Position numbers and translations under genes: made by a program. The notes beneath the pieces were generated by a model that saw only the letters and a program-made list of their open reading frames with translations, searched no databases and was not told the origin of the DNA. Of a stretch of 64,000 nt of DNA, positions 1-10,383 are shown piece by piece; within the stretch, counting starts at the first letter, position 1; each line of letters begins with the position of its first letter. The stretch is from positions 1-64,000 of the forward strand of contig CAIMCD010000008.1 of NCBI GenBank assembly GCA_903839405.1. The letters run 5' to 3'. Source of the stretch: an uncultured Chlorobiaceae bacterium (GTDB lineage: Bacteria > Bacteroidota > Chlorobiia > Chlorobiales > Chlorobiaceae).

Positions 1-55
1 TGAAAAAATTGATCGTGAACTCGCAAAACTCCAGGGAGAAGCGGAAGCAGTATAA
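1..55 (+). CDS. bchI: Magnesium chelatase subunit I, C-terminal end (partial)
   Basis: Only the last 17 codons are in the window, reading EKIDRELAKLQGEAEAV and then TAA. The stop overlaps the start of bchD (TAATG), which indicates translational coupling. BchI is the AAA+ ATPase that forms rings with BchD and drives Mg insertion into protoporphyrin IX. The identity rests on position directly before bchD and on the charged helical tail; the fragment is too short to prove it. Confidence 0.6.
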   Translation, partial: EKIDRELAKLQGEAEAV

Positions 56-1911
56 TGATAGCATTTACCGATATTGTAGGGATGGATCTGGCCAAGCAGG
101 CGCTCATGCTGCTGGCCGTTGATTCGGCTCTTGGCGGTGTTGTCATTCCTTCGGCCGTGGGGTCGGGAAAATCGACGATCGCCAGGGCATTTGCCGGTAT
201 ACTTCCCAAAGGTACTCCTTTCGTGGAACTCCCCCTGAACGTTACCGAAGACCGTCTGATCGGCGGTGTTGATTTGGAGGCGACCCTTGCCACCGGTGTC
301 CGCGTGGTGCAGCACGGTGTGCTCTCCAAGGCACATGGCGGGGTGCTCTATGTGGACTCTATCAGCCTGCTCGACAGCTCGGCCGTTTCGCACATCATGG
401 ACGCCATTTCGCGTGGTGAGGTGCTGGTTGAGCGTGAAGGACTCAGTGAGGTGCATGCGGCAAAGTTTATGCTGGTGGGCACCTATGATCCGACCGACGG
501 CGAGGTACGCATGGGGCTGCTTGATCGCATCGGCATTATTGTACCCTTTACCGCCCAGAACGACTATCGGGCGCGCAAAAAAATTGTCAACACCGTGCTC
601 GGCAAGCGGGATTCTGAGGATACCGAGGACGAGCTCAACATGTTGACCGGCCTGATCCAGGCCGCCAAGGAGCAGTTGCCGCACGTCTCCATTTCCAAGG
701 AGCAGGTGCAGGCGTTGATCCAGACCGCGATTTCACTTGGCGTTGAGGGAAACCGGGTTGATGTCTTTACGGTTCGTGCCGCCCTTGCAAGTGCTGCGCT
801 GGCCCAGCGCAGTGACGTTGAGGATGAGGATATGAAGCTCGCCATCAAGCTGGTGCTCATCCCCCGGGCTACCCGGATGCCGGAACGCGAAGAGTCATCG
901 GAGGAGATGCCGCCGCAGGAGCAGCCTCCAGAGCAGGAGGAGCCCGAAGCCGAGGATGAAAACGCCCCGAACGATACCCCTGACTCCGAAGCTGAAGAGG
1001 AGCAGAAGGATACTCCTGATATGATTGAGGAGTTGATGATGGACGCGGTTGAAATTGAACTGCCGGACAACATTCTCAATATTTCCCTCGCCTCGAAAAA
1101 GAAGAGCCGGACGGGAAGCCGTGGTGAAGCGCTCAACTACCGGCGTGGCCGTTTTGTACGGGCCCAGCCCGGCGAGATGCGCAGCGGCAAGGTGGCGCTG
1201 ATTCCAACCTTGATTTCGGCGGCACCGTGGCAGGAGAGTCGCAAACGCGACAGCAAGATGGCCGGAAGAGCGAAAACTGCCCTGATCATCACCAAGGATG
1301 ATGTGAAGATCAAGCGGTTCCGCGACAAGTCGGGCACGCTCTTTATTTTTATGGTTGATGCCTCGGGTTCCATGGCGCTCAACCGGATGCGCCAGGCCAA
1401 GGGTGCGGTGGCAAGTCTTCTGCAGAACGCCTACGTGCATCGTGATCAGGTTGCTCTTATCTCATTCCGTGGCAAGCAGGCCCAGGTGCTGCTCCCTCCT
1501 TCGCAGAGTGTCGACCGGGCAAAACGTGAGCTTGATGTGCTTCCAACCGGTGGCGGTACACCGCTCGCCTCGGCCCTCTATATGGGATGGGAGACGGCCA
1601 AGCAGGCCCGTACCAAAGGGATCACGCAGGTGATGTTTGTGCTCATTACCGATGGTCGTGGCAATATCGGACTGCAGGCCTCGTTTGACCCGGATAGTGA
1701 AAAAGCCTCCAAAGAGGTGCTTGAAAAAGAGATCGAGTCACTGTCGCTCTCCATTCAGGCCGACGGCGTTGCCGCGATTGTTATCGATACCCAGATGAAC
1801 TATCTTTCGCGGGGCGAAGCACCCAAACTTGCCCAGCATCTTGGCGGACGCTACTTCTATCTGCCGAATGCAAAAGCCGAACAGATTGTTGAGGCTGCAC
1901 TGAGCTTCTGA
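55..1911 (+). CDS. bchD: Magnesium chelatase subunit D
   Basis: BchD is the non-catalytic AAA+ partner of BchI; together they power Mg2+ insertion into protoporphyrin IX by the large H-type subunit, the first committed step to bacteriochlorophyll. The 618-aa protein has the family's three parts. An N-terminal AAA+ module carries a P-loop-like GSGKST near residue 36. An acidic, proline-rich linker lies near residues 280-325. A C-terminal von Willebrand A domain has a MIDAS site: DASGS near residue 435, the GGGTPL threonine and LITDG. An RRGRF segment lies before the vWA domain. The start codon overlaps the bchI stop. A terminator follows, so bchI-bchD form a transcription unit separate from the next gene. 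Confidence 0.93.
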   Translation: MIAFTDIVGMDLAKQALMLLAVDSALGGVVIPSAVGSGKSTIARAFAGILPKGTPFVELPLNVTEDRLIGGVDLEATLATGVRVVQHGVLSKAHGGVLYVDSISLLDSSAVSHIMDAISRGEVLVEREGLSEVHAAKFMLVGTYDPTDGEVRMGLLDRIGIIVPFTAQNDYRARKKIVNTVLGKRDSEDTEDELNMLTGLIQAAKEQLPHVSISKEQVQALIQTAISLGVEGNRVDVFTVRAALASAALAQRSDVEDEDMKLAIKLVLIPRATRMPEREESSEEMPPQEQPPEQEEPEAEDENAPNDTPDSEAEEEQKDTPDMIEELMMDAVEIELPDNILNISLASKKKSRTGSRGEALNYRRGRFVRAQPGEMRSGKVALIPTLISAAPWQESRKRDSKMAGRAKTALIITKDDVKIKRFRDKSGTLFIFMVDASGSMALNRMRQAKGAVASLLQNAYVHRDQVALISFRGKQAQVLLPPSQSVDRAKRELDVLPTGGGTPLASALYMGWETAKQARTKGITQVMFVLITDGRGNIGLQASFDPDSEKASKEVLEKEIESLSLSIQADGVAAIVIDTQMNYLSRGEAPKLAQHLGGRYFYLPNAKAEQIVEAALSF

Positions 1912-1926
1912 TTTATTTCACCACGG

Positions 1927-1961
1927 GAGTGTTCCGCCAGTCGGCCGGAACACTCTTTTTG
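1927..1961 (+). terminator. Rho-independent terminator after bchD
   Basis: A perfect 10-bp stem (GAGTGTTCCG / CGGAACACTC) with a 9-nt loop is followed by five T. It separates bchD from the H-type subunit gene. It also shows that the ORF-track start of the next gene (GTG at 1961) lies at the end of the terminator and is not used. Confidence 0.85.
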
Positions 1962-2047
1962 TGGAATCTTCCCGCTTCTTTTATACATTACCAGTACATG
2001 TTTTAGTAAATTGTTCCCTGTGTAATGCTTTTTTATATACCCCAATC

Positions 2048-5000
2048 ATGTCCACACGTCGTAAAATTGCTGCTATTGTAGGGCTTGAGCAGTATAATGC
2101 CGGTCTCTGGAAAAAAATCAAGACACTTCTTGCAACTGAAGCCGAATTGACCCAATGGAGTGATGTTGATCTTGAAAAGCAGAATCCTGAAGCGGCAAAG
2201 GCCATTCAGGAGGCTGACTGTGTCTTTATGAGCATGATCAATTTCAAGGAGCAGATCGACTGGTTCAAGCTCCAGCTTGATCAGGCTTCCAACCAGAAAA
2301 CCATCTTTATTTTTGAGTCGATGCCCGAAGCCATGGCACTGACCAAAGTTGGCAACTACTCGGTTGGCGACGGGAAGTCGGGTATGCCGGACATGGTGAA
2401 AAAGGTGGCGAAAATGCTGGTCAAGGGGCGCGATGAAGATGCGCTTTACGGCTACATGAAGCTGATGAAGATCATGCGCACCATTTTGCCGCTGGTGCCG
2501 AGCAAGGCCAAGGATTTCAAGAACTGGCTGATGGTTTACTCCTACTGGATGCAGCCGACGGCGGATAATATCGCCAACATGTTCCGCCTGATCCTGCGGG
2601 AATATTTCAATGAGCCGGTTACGGTGGGGGCGATTGTTGATGTGCCGAACATGGGCATTTACCACCCTGATGCCCCGGCCTATTTCAAGGATGTCAAGAG
2701 CTATAAAAACTGGCAGAAAAAGCGGGGCATCAATATGGACAAGGGGCAGAAAATCGGCCTGCTCTTTTTCCGCAAACACCTGCTGCAGGAAAAAACCTAT
2801 ATCGACAACACCATCCGTGTGCTTGAAAAGCGTGGCATCAATCTCTTTCCCTCCTTTGTGATGGGCGTTGAAGGTCATGTTCTGGTGCGTGACTGGCTGG
2901 TGAAAGAGAGTATCGACATGCTCGTCAACATGATGGGATTCGGCCTGGTGGGCGGCCCGGCCGGTTCAACCAAGCCCGGCACGGCGGCTGAGGCGCGTCA
3001 TGAGATCATGACCCAGCTTGATGTGCCCTATATTGTTGCCCAGCCGCTTTTGACCCAGGGGTTTGAATCGTGGAAGGAGCTGGGCGTCTCTCCCATGCAG
3101 ATGACCTTTACCTATGCCATTCCTGAAATGGATGGAGCGATCTCTCCCATTATTCTCGGCGCCCTGCAGGACGGCAAGATCGAAACCGTGCCGGAACGCC
3201 TTGAACGGCTGGCGCAGCTTGTCAACCAGTGGCTCCGCTTGCGTGCCGCAGCCAACCGGGATAAAAAGATCGCCCTTGTGGTTTACGACTACCCTCCGGG
3301 TCTCGGCAAAAAAGCTACGGCCGCGCTGCTTGACGTGCCGAGAACGATTTTTGCCATTTTGCAGCGGCTGAAAAAAGAGGGGTACAATGTCGGCAAGCTG
3401 CCGGAGAGTTCCGATGCCCTCTTTCATCAGCTTGACCGGGCAACCGATTATCAGGTTCAGCAGAGCCGTCCGGACGCTTTGAAGGTTAATCTGGAGAAGT
3501 TCCGGGAGCTGACCTCTTCACGCGAACGTGAACGCATTGAGGATCGATGGCAGAACTTCCCCGGTGAAATTGTGCCGATCGGTGAACATGATGTTTTTGT
3601 CGGCGGCATACAGTTCGGCAATGTCTTTATCGGTGTGCAGCCGCGCATCGGTGTGCAGGGTGATCCCATGCGTTTGCTGTTCGACAAGTCCAATACCCCG
3701 CATCACCAGTACATAGCCTTCTACCGCTGGATAAGCCGTGAGTTCGGGGCCCATGCCATGGTGCATGTCGGCATGCACGGCTCGGCCGAGTGGATGCCGG
3801 GACTGCAGACCGGTCTGACCGGCGATTGCTGGCCCGACGCTCTCCTTGGAGAGGTGCCGCACTTCTACATCTATCCGGTGAACAACCCGAGTGAGTCGAC
3901 CATCGCCAAACGGCGCGGTCTAGCGACCATGGTCTCCCATGTTGTGCCGCCGCTCTCTCGTGCCGGTCTCTACAAGGAGCTGCCGGCCCTGAAGGAGCTG
4001 CTGGTCGATTATCGTGAGCGTTTTCTTGCCCAGGCTTCGGAATCGGGTGGTGAGGGTTCAGGCATTGAGGAGGCCATTATGCAGAAAGCTGAGCTATTGA
4101 ACCTTACCGACGACTGCCCGAGGCGTGAGGGTGAAGGGTTTGGTGATTATGTCAGCAAGCTCTACAGCTATGTAGCTGAGCTTGAAAACCGGCTCATCTC
4201 CAACTCGCTCCACGTTTTCGGTGAGGCGAGCCCTCTTGAGTCGCAGATCATCACCATCACCGAGACCCTGAAAAACCGTGTGGAGGAGTCCCGTTCGCTC
4301 CCGTCGCTGCTGATGACTTCTTCAGGCAAAAACGGCCACTTCCAAAGTTACGAGGAGGTGACCATCCGCTCCAGAAAGGGCGAAGAGGAGGCAATCTTGT
4401 TGCGCGAATGGGTGGAGCAGGCCTGCCGTGATTTTGTCCAGCAGGTGCTCTTTGATCGTAAAAATGCCGCAGGAGCCTTTGCTGCCGTAACTGGCGGCTC
4501 AAGGCTTCCGGCAGAATATACCCCTTTCATTGAGCAGTTGATGAGGGAGGGCGGGCAGATACTTGTGGCGCTTCGCGACAATACCGGCGAGATGGACTCG
4601 CTTGTGAGGGTGCTTCAGGGGCGCTATATCGCGTCCGGTCCAGGCGGCGACCTGGTGCGTGACGGCATCAATGTGCTCCCGTCCGGCCGCAACATCCACT
4701 CGATCGATCCCTGGAGAATCCCTTCGGAACTTGCCTTCCGGCGGGGAAAGCTCATTGCCGACAGCATTGTTAAAAAGCATCGTGAGGAAAATAACGGTGA
4801 GTACCCTGAAACCATTGCCCAGGTGCTCTGGGGGCTCGACACCATTAAAACCAAGGGCGAGGCAGTTGCGGTGGTGATTCGCCTGATCGGCGGTGAGCCG
4901 GCCTATGATGCCTTTGGTAAAATCAGCCACTACAGCCTCCTGCCGCTTGAAAAACTTGGTCGGCCGCGCATTGATGTGCTCATGCAGCTCAGCCCGATTT

Positions 5001-5878
5001 TCCGCGACGCTTTTGGCCTGCTGATGGATCAGCTCGACCGTCTGGTGAAGGAGGCGGCCAAAGCCGATGAGCCGCTTGAGATGAACCCCATCAAAAAGCA
5101 TGTCAATGAAGCGCTTGCAAGCGGTGTCTCGCTTGACAGCGCAACCTCTCGTCAGTTCACCCAGGCTCCCGGTGCCTACGGTACCTATGTTGACGACATG
5201 ATTGAGGACTCTGCATGGGAATCGGAAAACGATCTGGATGACCTCTTTATCCGTCGCAACAGCAGTGCTTACGGTGGAGGAAGAAAAGGGGAGAAGGAGA
5301 CCGAAATTCTCCAGAAACTGCTCGGATCGGTTGACCGGGTGGTGCACCAGGTTGACTCCACCGAGTTTGGTATTTCCGATATCGACCACTACTTCTCCTC
5401 ATCCGGCTCGCTGCAGCTTGCTGCACGCCGCCGCAATACAAAACCGGGTGACGTGAAGCTCAACTATGTTGAGTCCTTTACCTCCGACATCAAGGTTGAC
5501 GATGCTGAAAAATCGCTCCGAATCGAGTACCGCTCAAAACTGCTCAACCCGAAATGGTTTGAGGGAATGCTCAAGCATGGCCACAGCGGTGCCGGCGAGA
5601 TCAGTAACCGGGTTACCTACATGCTTGGCTGGGATGCGGTTACCAAGAGCGTGGATGACTGGGTCTACAAAAAAACCGCCGAAACCTATGCGCTCGACCC
5701 TGAAATGCGCGAGCGGCTTGCGACCTTGAACCCGCAGGCCATCAAGAACATTGTGGGTCGTATGCTTGAAGCGCACGGTCGCGGCATGTGGAAAGCCGAT
5801 CAGGATATGATTGCGGAACTGCAGGAGATTTACGCCGATCTTGAAGACCGGCTTGAGGGAATGGTTGACGGGGAGTAG
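2048..5878 (+). CDS. bchH: Magnesium chelatase large subunit (BchH/BchS/BchT family)
   Basis: This is the porphyrin-binding catalytic subunit that inserts Mg2+ into protoporphyrin IX using BchI/BchD. The 1276-aa length from MSTRRKIAAI matches the BchH/CobN family. The N-terminal part (about 1-160) resembles the DUF3479 region and the rest is the CobN/Mg-chelatase core, with conserved stretches such as VGMHGSAEWMPG, YPVNNPSEST and a C-terminal SNRVTYMLGWDAV. I start at ATG 2048 because the 29 extra N-terminal residues of the track ORF would begin inside the bchD terminator. No Shine-Dalgarno sequence is visible before the ATG. Green sulfur bacteria carry three paralogues (BchH, BchS, BchT). 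From memory, the one beside bchI-bchD in Chlorobaculum tepidum is bchT, so this copy may be bchT; the sequence alone does not decide it. Confidence 0.9.
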   Translation: MSTRRKIAAIVGLEQYNAGLWKKIKTLLATEAELTQWSDVDLEKQNPEAAKAIQEADCVFMSMINFKEQIDWFKLQLDQASNQKTIFIFESMPEAMALTKVGNYSVGDGKSGMPDMVKKVAKMLVKGRDEDALYGYMKLMKIMRTILPLVPSKAKDFKNWLMVYSYWMQPTADNIANMFRLILREYFNEPVTVGAIVDVPNMGIYHPDAPAYFKDVKSYKNWQKKRGINMDKGQKIGLLFFRKHLLQEKTYIDNTIRVLEKRGINLFPSFVMGVEGHVLVRDWLVKESIDMLVNMMGFGLVGGPAGSTKPGTAAEARHEIMTQLDVPYIVAQPLLTQGFESWKELGVSPMQMTFTYAIPEMDGAISPIILGALQDGKIETVPERLERLAQLVNQWLRLRAAANRDKKIALVVYDYPPGLGKKATAALLDVPRTIFAILQRLKKEGYNVGKLPESSDALFHQLDRATDYQVQQSRPDALKVNLEKFRELTSSRERERIEDRWQNFPGEIVPIGEHDVFVGGIQFGNVFIGVQPRIGVQGDPMRLLFDKSNTPHHQYIAFYRWISREFGAHAMVHVGMHGSAEWMPGLQTGLTGDCWPDALLGEVPHFYIYPVNNPSESTIAKRRGLATMVSHVVPPLSRAGLYKELPALKELLVDYRERFLAQASESGGEGSGIEEAIMQKAELLNLTDDCPRREGEGFGDYVSKLYSYVAELENRLISNSLHVFGEASPLESQIITITETLKNRVEESRSLPSLLMTSSGKNGHFQSYEEVTIRSRKGEEEAILLREWVEQACRDFVQQVLFDRKNAAGAFAAVTGGSRLPAEYTPFIEQLMREGGQILVALRDNTGEMDSLVRVLQGRYIASGPGGDLVRDGINVLPSGRNIHSIDPWRIPSELAFRRGKLIADSIVKKHREENNGEYPETIAQVLWGLDTIKTKGEAVAVVIRLIGGEPAYDAFGKISHYSLLPLEKLGRPRIDVLMQLSPIFRDAFGLLMDQLDRLVKEAAKADEPLEMNPIKKHVNEALASGVSLDSATSRQFTQAPGAYGTYVDDMIEDSAWESENDLDDLFIRRNSSAYGGGRKGEKETEILQKLLGSVDRVVHQVDSTEFGISDIDHYFSSSGSLQLAARRRNTKPGDVKLNYVESFTSDIKVDDAEKSLRIEYRSKLLNPKWFEGMLKHGHSGAGEISNRVTYMLGWDAVTKSVDDWVYKKTAETYALDPEMRERLATLNPQAIKNIVGRMLEAHGRGMWKADQDMIAELQEIYADLEDRLEGMVDGE

Positions 5879-5888
5879 CTGAATTTAT

Positions 5889-7334
5889 TTAATCGTGATG
5901 TGTGATTGTCTCGAAGTCCTGTTTCGGGAACTTAAAAATTATACAACTTGACGGAACCTGATACCTGAGCAGGCCGAAAGAGTGCGAGAGCTTTGCAATG
6001 CCATGAAGCCGGTAGTTGACCTCTCGTCCCTCATGTTGGCATGTGAGCAGCTTCTGTTCGTACAGTTTTGAGAGGTAGTTGCTTGAGAACTCTTGCATTG
6101 AGCAAAGTCCGAAGTCATCGTAATCGTTGGCATACGTATTTCCCTTGTTGCCGATGCCCTCAAGAACCGTCTCCTCCATAGGTTTAAGAAAAAGTCCCTT
6201 CAATTCACTCTCAACAATTGCATTGAGATAATTTTCTGCTATCAGGTGAGGAATTTGCGAGTTGACGAGTTCCTCTCCAACCGCATTGTGCAGGGTTTGT
6301 TCAAATTGATTCCTGTTGATTCTACTGTTCGGCAAGGAGGGTTTGGAGGTTGAGTTTTTAAGGACATTAGAACGCATCTCTTTAACGAATCGCGCACAAA
6401 TACTGCTGCTATACTTAAAGAGTGAGCGCATTTCTCCGTCCGAGGCTTCGAACAGATGGCGATGAGTATGAGAGGTAAGCGGTGAGAGGGCTTTGCTGGA
6501 CTTGCGAAAGCGCGATACCCTGAGTGCGATCGCATGCTCCAGTTCTTCAAGTTCGATAGGGCCAATCTCAATTCCGGAGCCGGTGGTTCTGTCCGCTACA
6601 CGTGGATCAAGCGATTGAATCAGACTGCCTAAACCGCTTTGCCCAATGAGCACCCACCAGACGTTAGGAATAGCGAAGAGTGTCTCCCTGAAAGAGATGA
6701 GCATGCTCGCAAGTTCGTCGTCACTGAGATTCTCCAGGTTTTCGAGCGCTACAAAGACACCATCGAATTGAAGCTTGTTTACGGCTTCCGCAGCAAGGGC
6801 TGCCAGAGCATTGGCAATAGCTTCAATGGGGGCCTCGGTTGCCTTTGGAAGTTGGATAGTTCTTACAACGTTTCCTCCCAAACCCATGATTGGCAGCTCA
6901 ACAGTGAACGTGGAACTACCAGTACCGGCAAGCCACGTTCCAATTTTTTGAGTCTCTTTAGGGATGGTGCGTGAGTGCAAAGAGCACCAGGCTTTGATCG
7001 AATGGCAAAGTGAATCAAGTGCTCGAAGTGCGAGGCTGCGAGGGTTATCATTTGGAAGAACGGGGCACAGCAGGCGGGCGGCGAGTAGCTTGGGTCCAAA
7101 GAGTGCCATGCTATTCTCTAAGCGGAACTGTTGAACATTAAAAAAACTGGTTTTGCCAACTCCGGGTAAACCCGATAGTATGACAACGCCGTTCGTGGCG
7201 GATTCGAGCTGGGTGCAGAGTTCGATAGCTTCAGCTTCCCGGCCAACAAGAAGCTCAATATCTTCTCTTCGAGGCTTAAGTGGATTCGTGTTGTACGGAC
7301 TTTCGCGAAAGCCAAAAGCTTCCCACATTTCCAT
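5889..7334 (-). CDS. AAA family ATPase of unknown role
   Basis: The protein has about 481 residues from MEMWEAFGFRESPY. It carries a Walker A motif GLPGVGKTS near residue 55 and a Walker B-like strand ending FVALENLENL. This suits an AAA_16/Orc1-like or STAND-type ATPase. The C-terminal third has a likely winged-helix region (around EFSSNYLSKLYEQKLLTCQ) and no recognisable effector domain. The track ORF starts 32 codons earlier, but AGGGAG lies four bases before the chosen ATG and MWEAFGFxESPY is a natural start for this family. It stands alone, convergent with the Mg-chelatase gene, next to a gene-poor region, which is compatible with acquired DNA. The substrate and pathway are not known. 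Confidence 0.6.
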   Translation of the reverse strand: MEMWEAFGFRESPYNTNPLKPRREDIELLVGREAEAIELCTQLESATNGVVILSGLPGVGKTSFFNVQQFRLENSMALFGPKLLAARLLCPVLPNDNPRSLALRALDSLCHSIKAWCSLHSRTIPKETQKIGTWLAGTGSSTFTVELPIMGLGGNVVRTIQLPKATEAPIEAIANALAALAAEAVNKLQFDGVFVALENLENLSDDELASMLISFRETLFAIPNVWWVLIGQSGLGSLIQSLDPRVADRTTGSGIEIGPIELEELEHAIALRVSRFRKSSKALSPLTSHTHRHLFEASDGEMRSLFKYSSSICARFVKEMRSNVLKNSTSKPSLPNSRINRNQFEQTLHNAVGEELVNSQIPHLIAENYLNAIVESELKGLFLKPMEETVLEGIGNKGNTYANDYDDFGLCSMQEFSSNYLSKLYEQKLLTCQHEGREVNYRLHGIAKLSHSFGLLRYQVPSSCIIFKFPKQDFETITHHD

Positions 7335-8139
7335 GTTTCTCCCTGAACATCTTGTATTGGGGGTACTGCGATTTGAGTCGTACCTGCCGCTGGACATACT
7401 GATCTTATCTGCCTGATTCATAAAATGCAAATAGTCGGTTCCACTATAAAATACAACAAGATCGCCATAAAAACACCTATTCTTATTTGCCTAAAAAGAG
7501 CTGATGATATAATAATTCGTCAGCAAACGGTTTATCAGCTCCAATTTCCCTACATCGTAATTGAGTAGTTCGGCGTTCTCTGGAGATTTTGACTTTCTTC
7601 ATAATCTTCGGAGTATTTGCGAAGTAAAACCACTTTTTCTAGACGAATGCTTGGTTTGCAGCATGTGTTTTTTCATACTCTTTCGAGAACACAAATCGGA
7701 TTTATCAATAAGCTGCTTTGACAGAATCTTTCGTAATGGCTAATATGTCTCGAAGCGCGTTAAACGGTGATTTCATGCCTGCCATGCGGGTTGTCGGTGA
7801 CGCTATTGGAGCAACAGCACGGTCGACACTGAATTTCACGTTATTGCCGTAATCGTAGTTTGTGTTCCGAAAGTGAAATTCCCAATTATTACGTCTATAT
7901 GGTATTTTTCCCTTTTATATATATGAAACCATTATTAAAGATACAATTAAGATAGGAATAATCCTTTTACATTTATAAAAATGAACTATAATTCTGTGTA
8001 GATTTTGTGTAGACGGATCAACAACGCTCGTTACTTCGCAGAGTATTTCAGGGAAAAGCAAGACAAACAGAGAGTTCAGTTAATCACGGAAAGAGAGCCT
8101 GATGGCAGATATTGAGGGGCTTGGGGGAGTAGGGGAGAG
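7335..8139. other. Gene-poor stretch with one headless open frame
   Basis: No convincing gene was found in about 800 bases. On the minus strand, 7705-7914 is open for 69 codons (KGKIPYRRNNWEFHFRN... to ...SVKAAY) without a usable start codon, so it may be a gene remnant. A direct repeat TGTGTAGA occurs twice, separated by TTT, near 8000. The 60-aa plus-strand ORF at 7561 has no supporting signal. Confidence 0.4.
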
Positions 8140-8181
8140 TTATAACTCCTATAGGTCACGCGAGACCTATAGGAGTTATAA
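8140..8181. repeat. Perfect 18-bp palindrome (hairpin) downstream of guaB
   Basis: TTATAACTCCTATAGGTC and its exact reverse complement flank a 6-nt loop, ACGCGA. The hairpin lies 12 bases beyond the guaB stop codon and has no T-run on either side. It is therefore either an unusual transcription end or a copy of a dispersed palindromic element. A partial extra copy (AGGAGTTA) follows at 8189-8196. Confidence 0.7.
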
Positions 8182-8193
8182 AACATTCAGGAG

Positions 8194-9717
<1,524 letters not shown>

Positions 9718-9901
9718 TTATTTTTGCCAATTTACAAAAAGTGCGCTTAGAAAGACAATCTTAATCACCGATAACATCACACTCTCAAGCCTCATGCTGA
9801 AAAGTGTGCGTGATAAAAGGTTTGTTTGCTGCCTTTTCAGGCAGAGAATGCTTTTGAAAATCTAAAATAGAGTGTAAATTGCAGGCCTTTTGGTATCAAA
9901 C

Positions 9902-9989
9902 GGAGAGGTCGCATAGTTGGTCTAGTGCGCTCGCCTGGAAAGCGGGTAGGGTGTTACAGCCCTCGAGGGTTCGAATCCCTCCCTCTCCG
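9902..9989 (+). tRNA. tRNA-Ser (GGA)
   Basis: An 88-nt class II tRNA. The acceptor stem is GGAGAGG/CCTCTCC with discriminator G. The anticodon loop CTGGAAA (anticodon GGA) sits on stem CTCGC/GCGGG, followed by a long variable arm and the T loop GGTTCGAATCC. The 3' CCA is encoded (9990-9992). It reads UCC and UCU. Confidence 0.95.
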
Positions 9990-10145
9990 CCAGGGAATGT
10001 TGATGAATAAAGTCAGTCAGCACGCTTTATTGTCAGAGAGTGCAGAGTGTTGCAGAAAGAAGCAAAAAATTCCCTTGACGCTTTTTTTTCTGGTATTATC
10101 CCAAGCGATTGACTATCTTTGCAACCTGTTCTTTACAACGGAATT

Positions 10146-10228
10146 GGAGGATTTGCCTAATTGGGAAGGCAGCAGTCTTGAAAACTGCCGGGTTCACGCC
10201 CATGGGGGTTCGAGTCCCTCATCCTCCG
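10146..10228 (+). tRNA. tRNA-Ser (TGA)
   Basis: An 83-nt class II tRNA. The acceptor is GGAGGAT/ATCCTCC with discriminator G. The stem GCAGT/ACTGC carries loop CTTGAAA (anticodon TGA, reading UCA and UCG by wobble). A short GGG...CCC variable arm is followed by a T arm with TTCGAGT. CCA is not encoded. It lies only 11 bases before the next tRNA. Confidence 0.94.
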
Positions 10229-10239
10229 CGCTACATTTT

Positions 10240-10329
10240 GGAGAGGTGGCCGAGCGGCTGAAGGCACCGGTTTGCTAAACCGACGTAGTTCTTATAGGGC
10301 TACCGAGGGTTCGAATCCCTCCCTCTCCG
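10240..10329 (+). tRNA. tRNA-Ser (GCT)
   Basis: A 90-nt class II tRNA. The acceptor is GGAGAGG/CCTCTCC, the D arm is TGGCCGAGCGGCTGAAGGC, the anticodon loop is TTGCTAA (GCT, reading AGC/AGU), and there is a long variable arm. Its T arm and acceptor are nearly identical to tRNA-Ser(GGA), pointing to duplication or gene conversion. CCA is not encoded. Confidence 0.95.
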
Positions 10330-10335
10330 CACAAC

Positions 10336-10366
10336 AAAACCCCGCAGTTGCGGGGTTTTTTGTTTT
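10336..10366 (+). terminator. Terminator of the serine tRNA cluster
   Basis: AAAACCCCGC-AGTT-GCGGGGTTTT forms a 10-bp stem with a 4-nt loop and a T-rich tail, directly after the last tRNA. With an A-run on the other side it could also act for the convergent pentapeptide-repeat gene. Confidence 0.9.
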
Positions 10367-10383
10367 TCAGCCATTGCCCCAGA

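Noticed and set aside
895-1440. 181-aa minus-strand ORF inside bchD
   Set aside because: Shadow of the acidic linker and vWA coding region; no ribosome site or domain.
1961-2047. N-terminal 29-residue extension of the H-type chelatase subunit in the ORF track
   Set aside because: It begins at the last base of the bchD terminator and has no family similarity; MSTRRKIAAI at 2048 is the natural start.
10075-10121. Promoter for the serine tRNA cluster (TTGACG...TATTAT or TATCTTTG)
   Set aside because: TTGACG-TATTAT spacing is only 13 bases and the alternative lacks a partner box, so no confident call was made.
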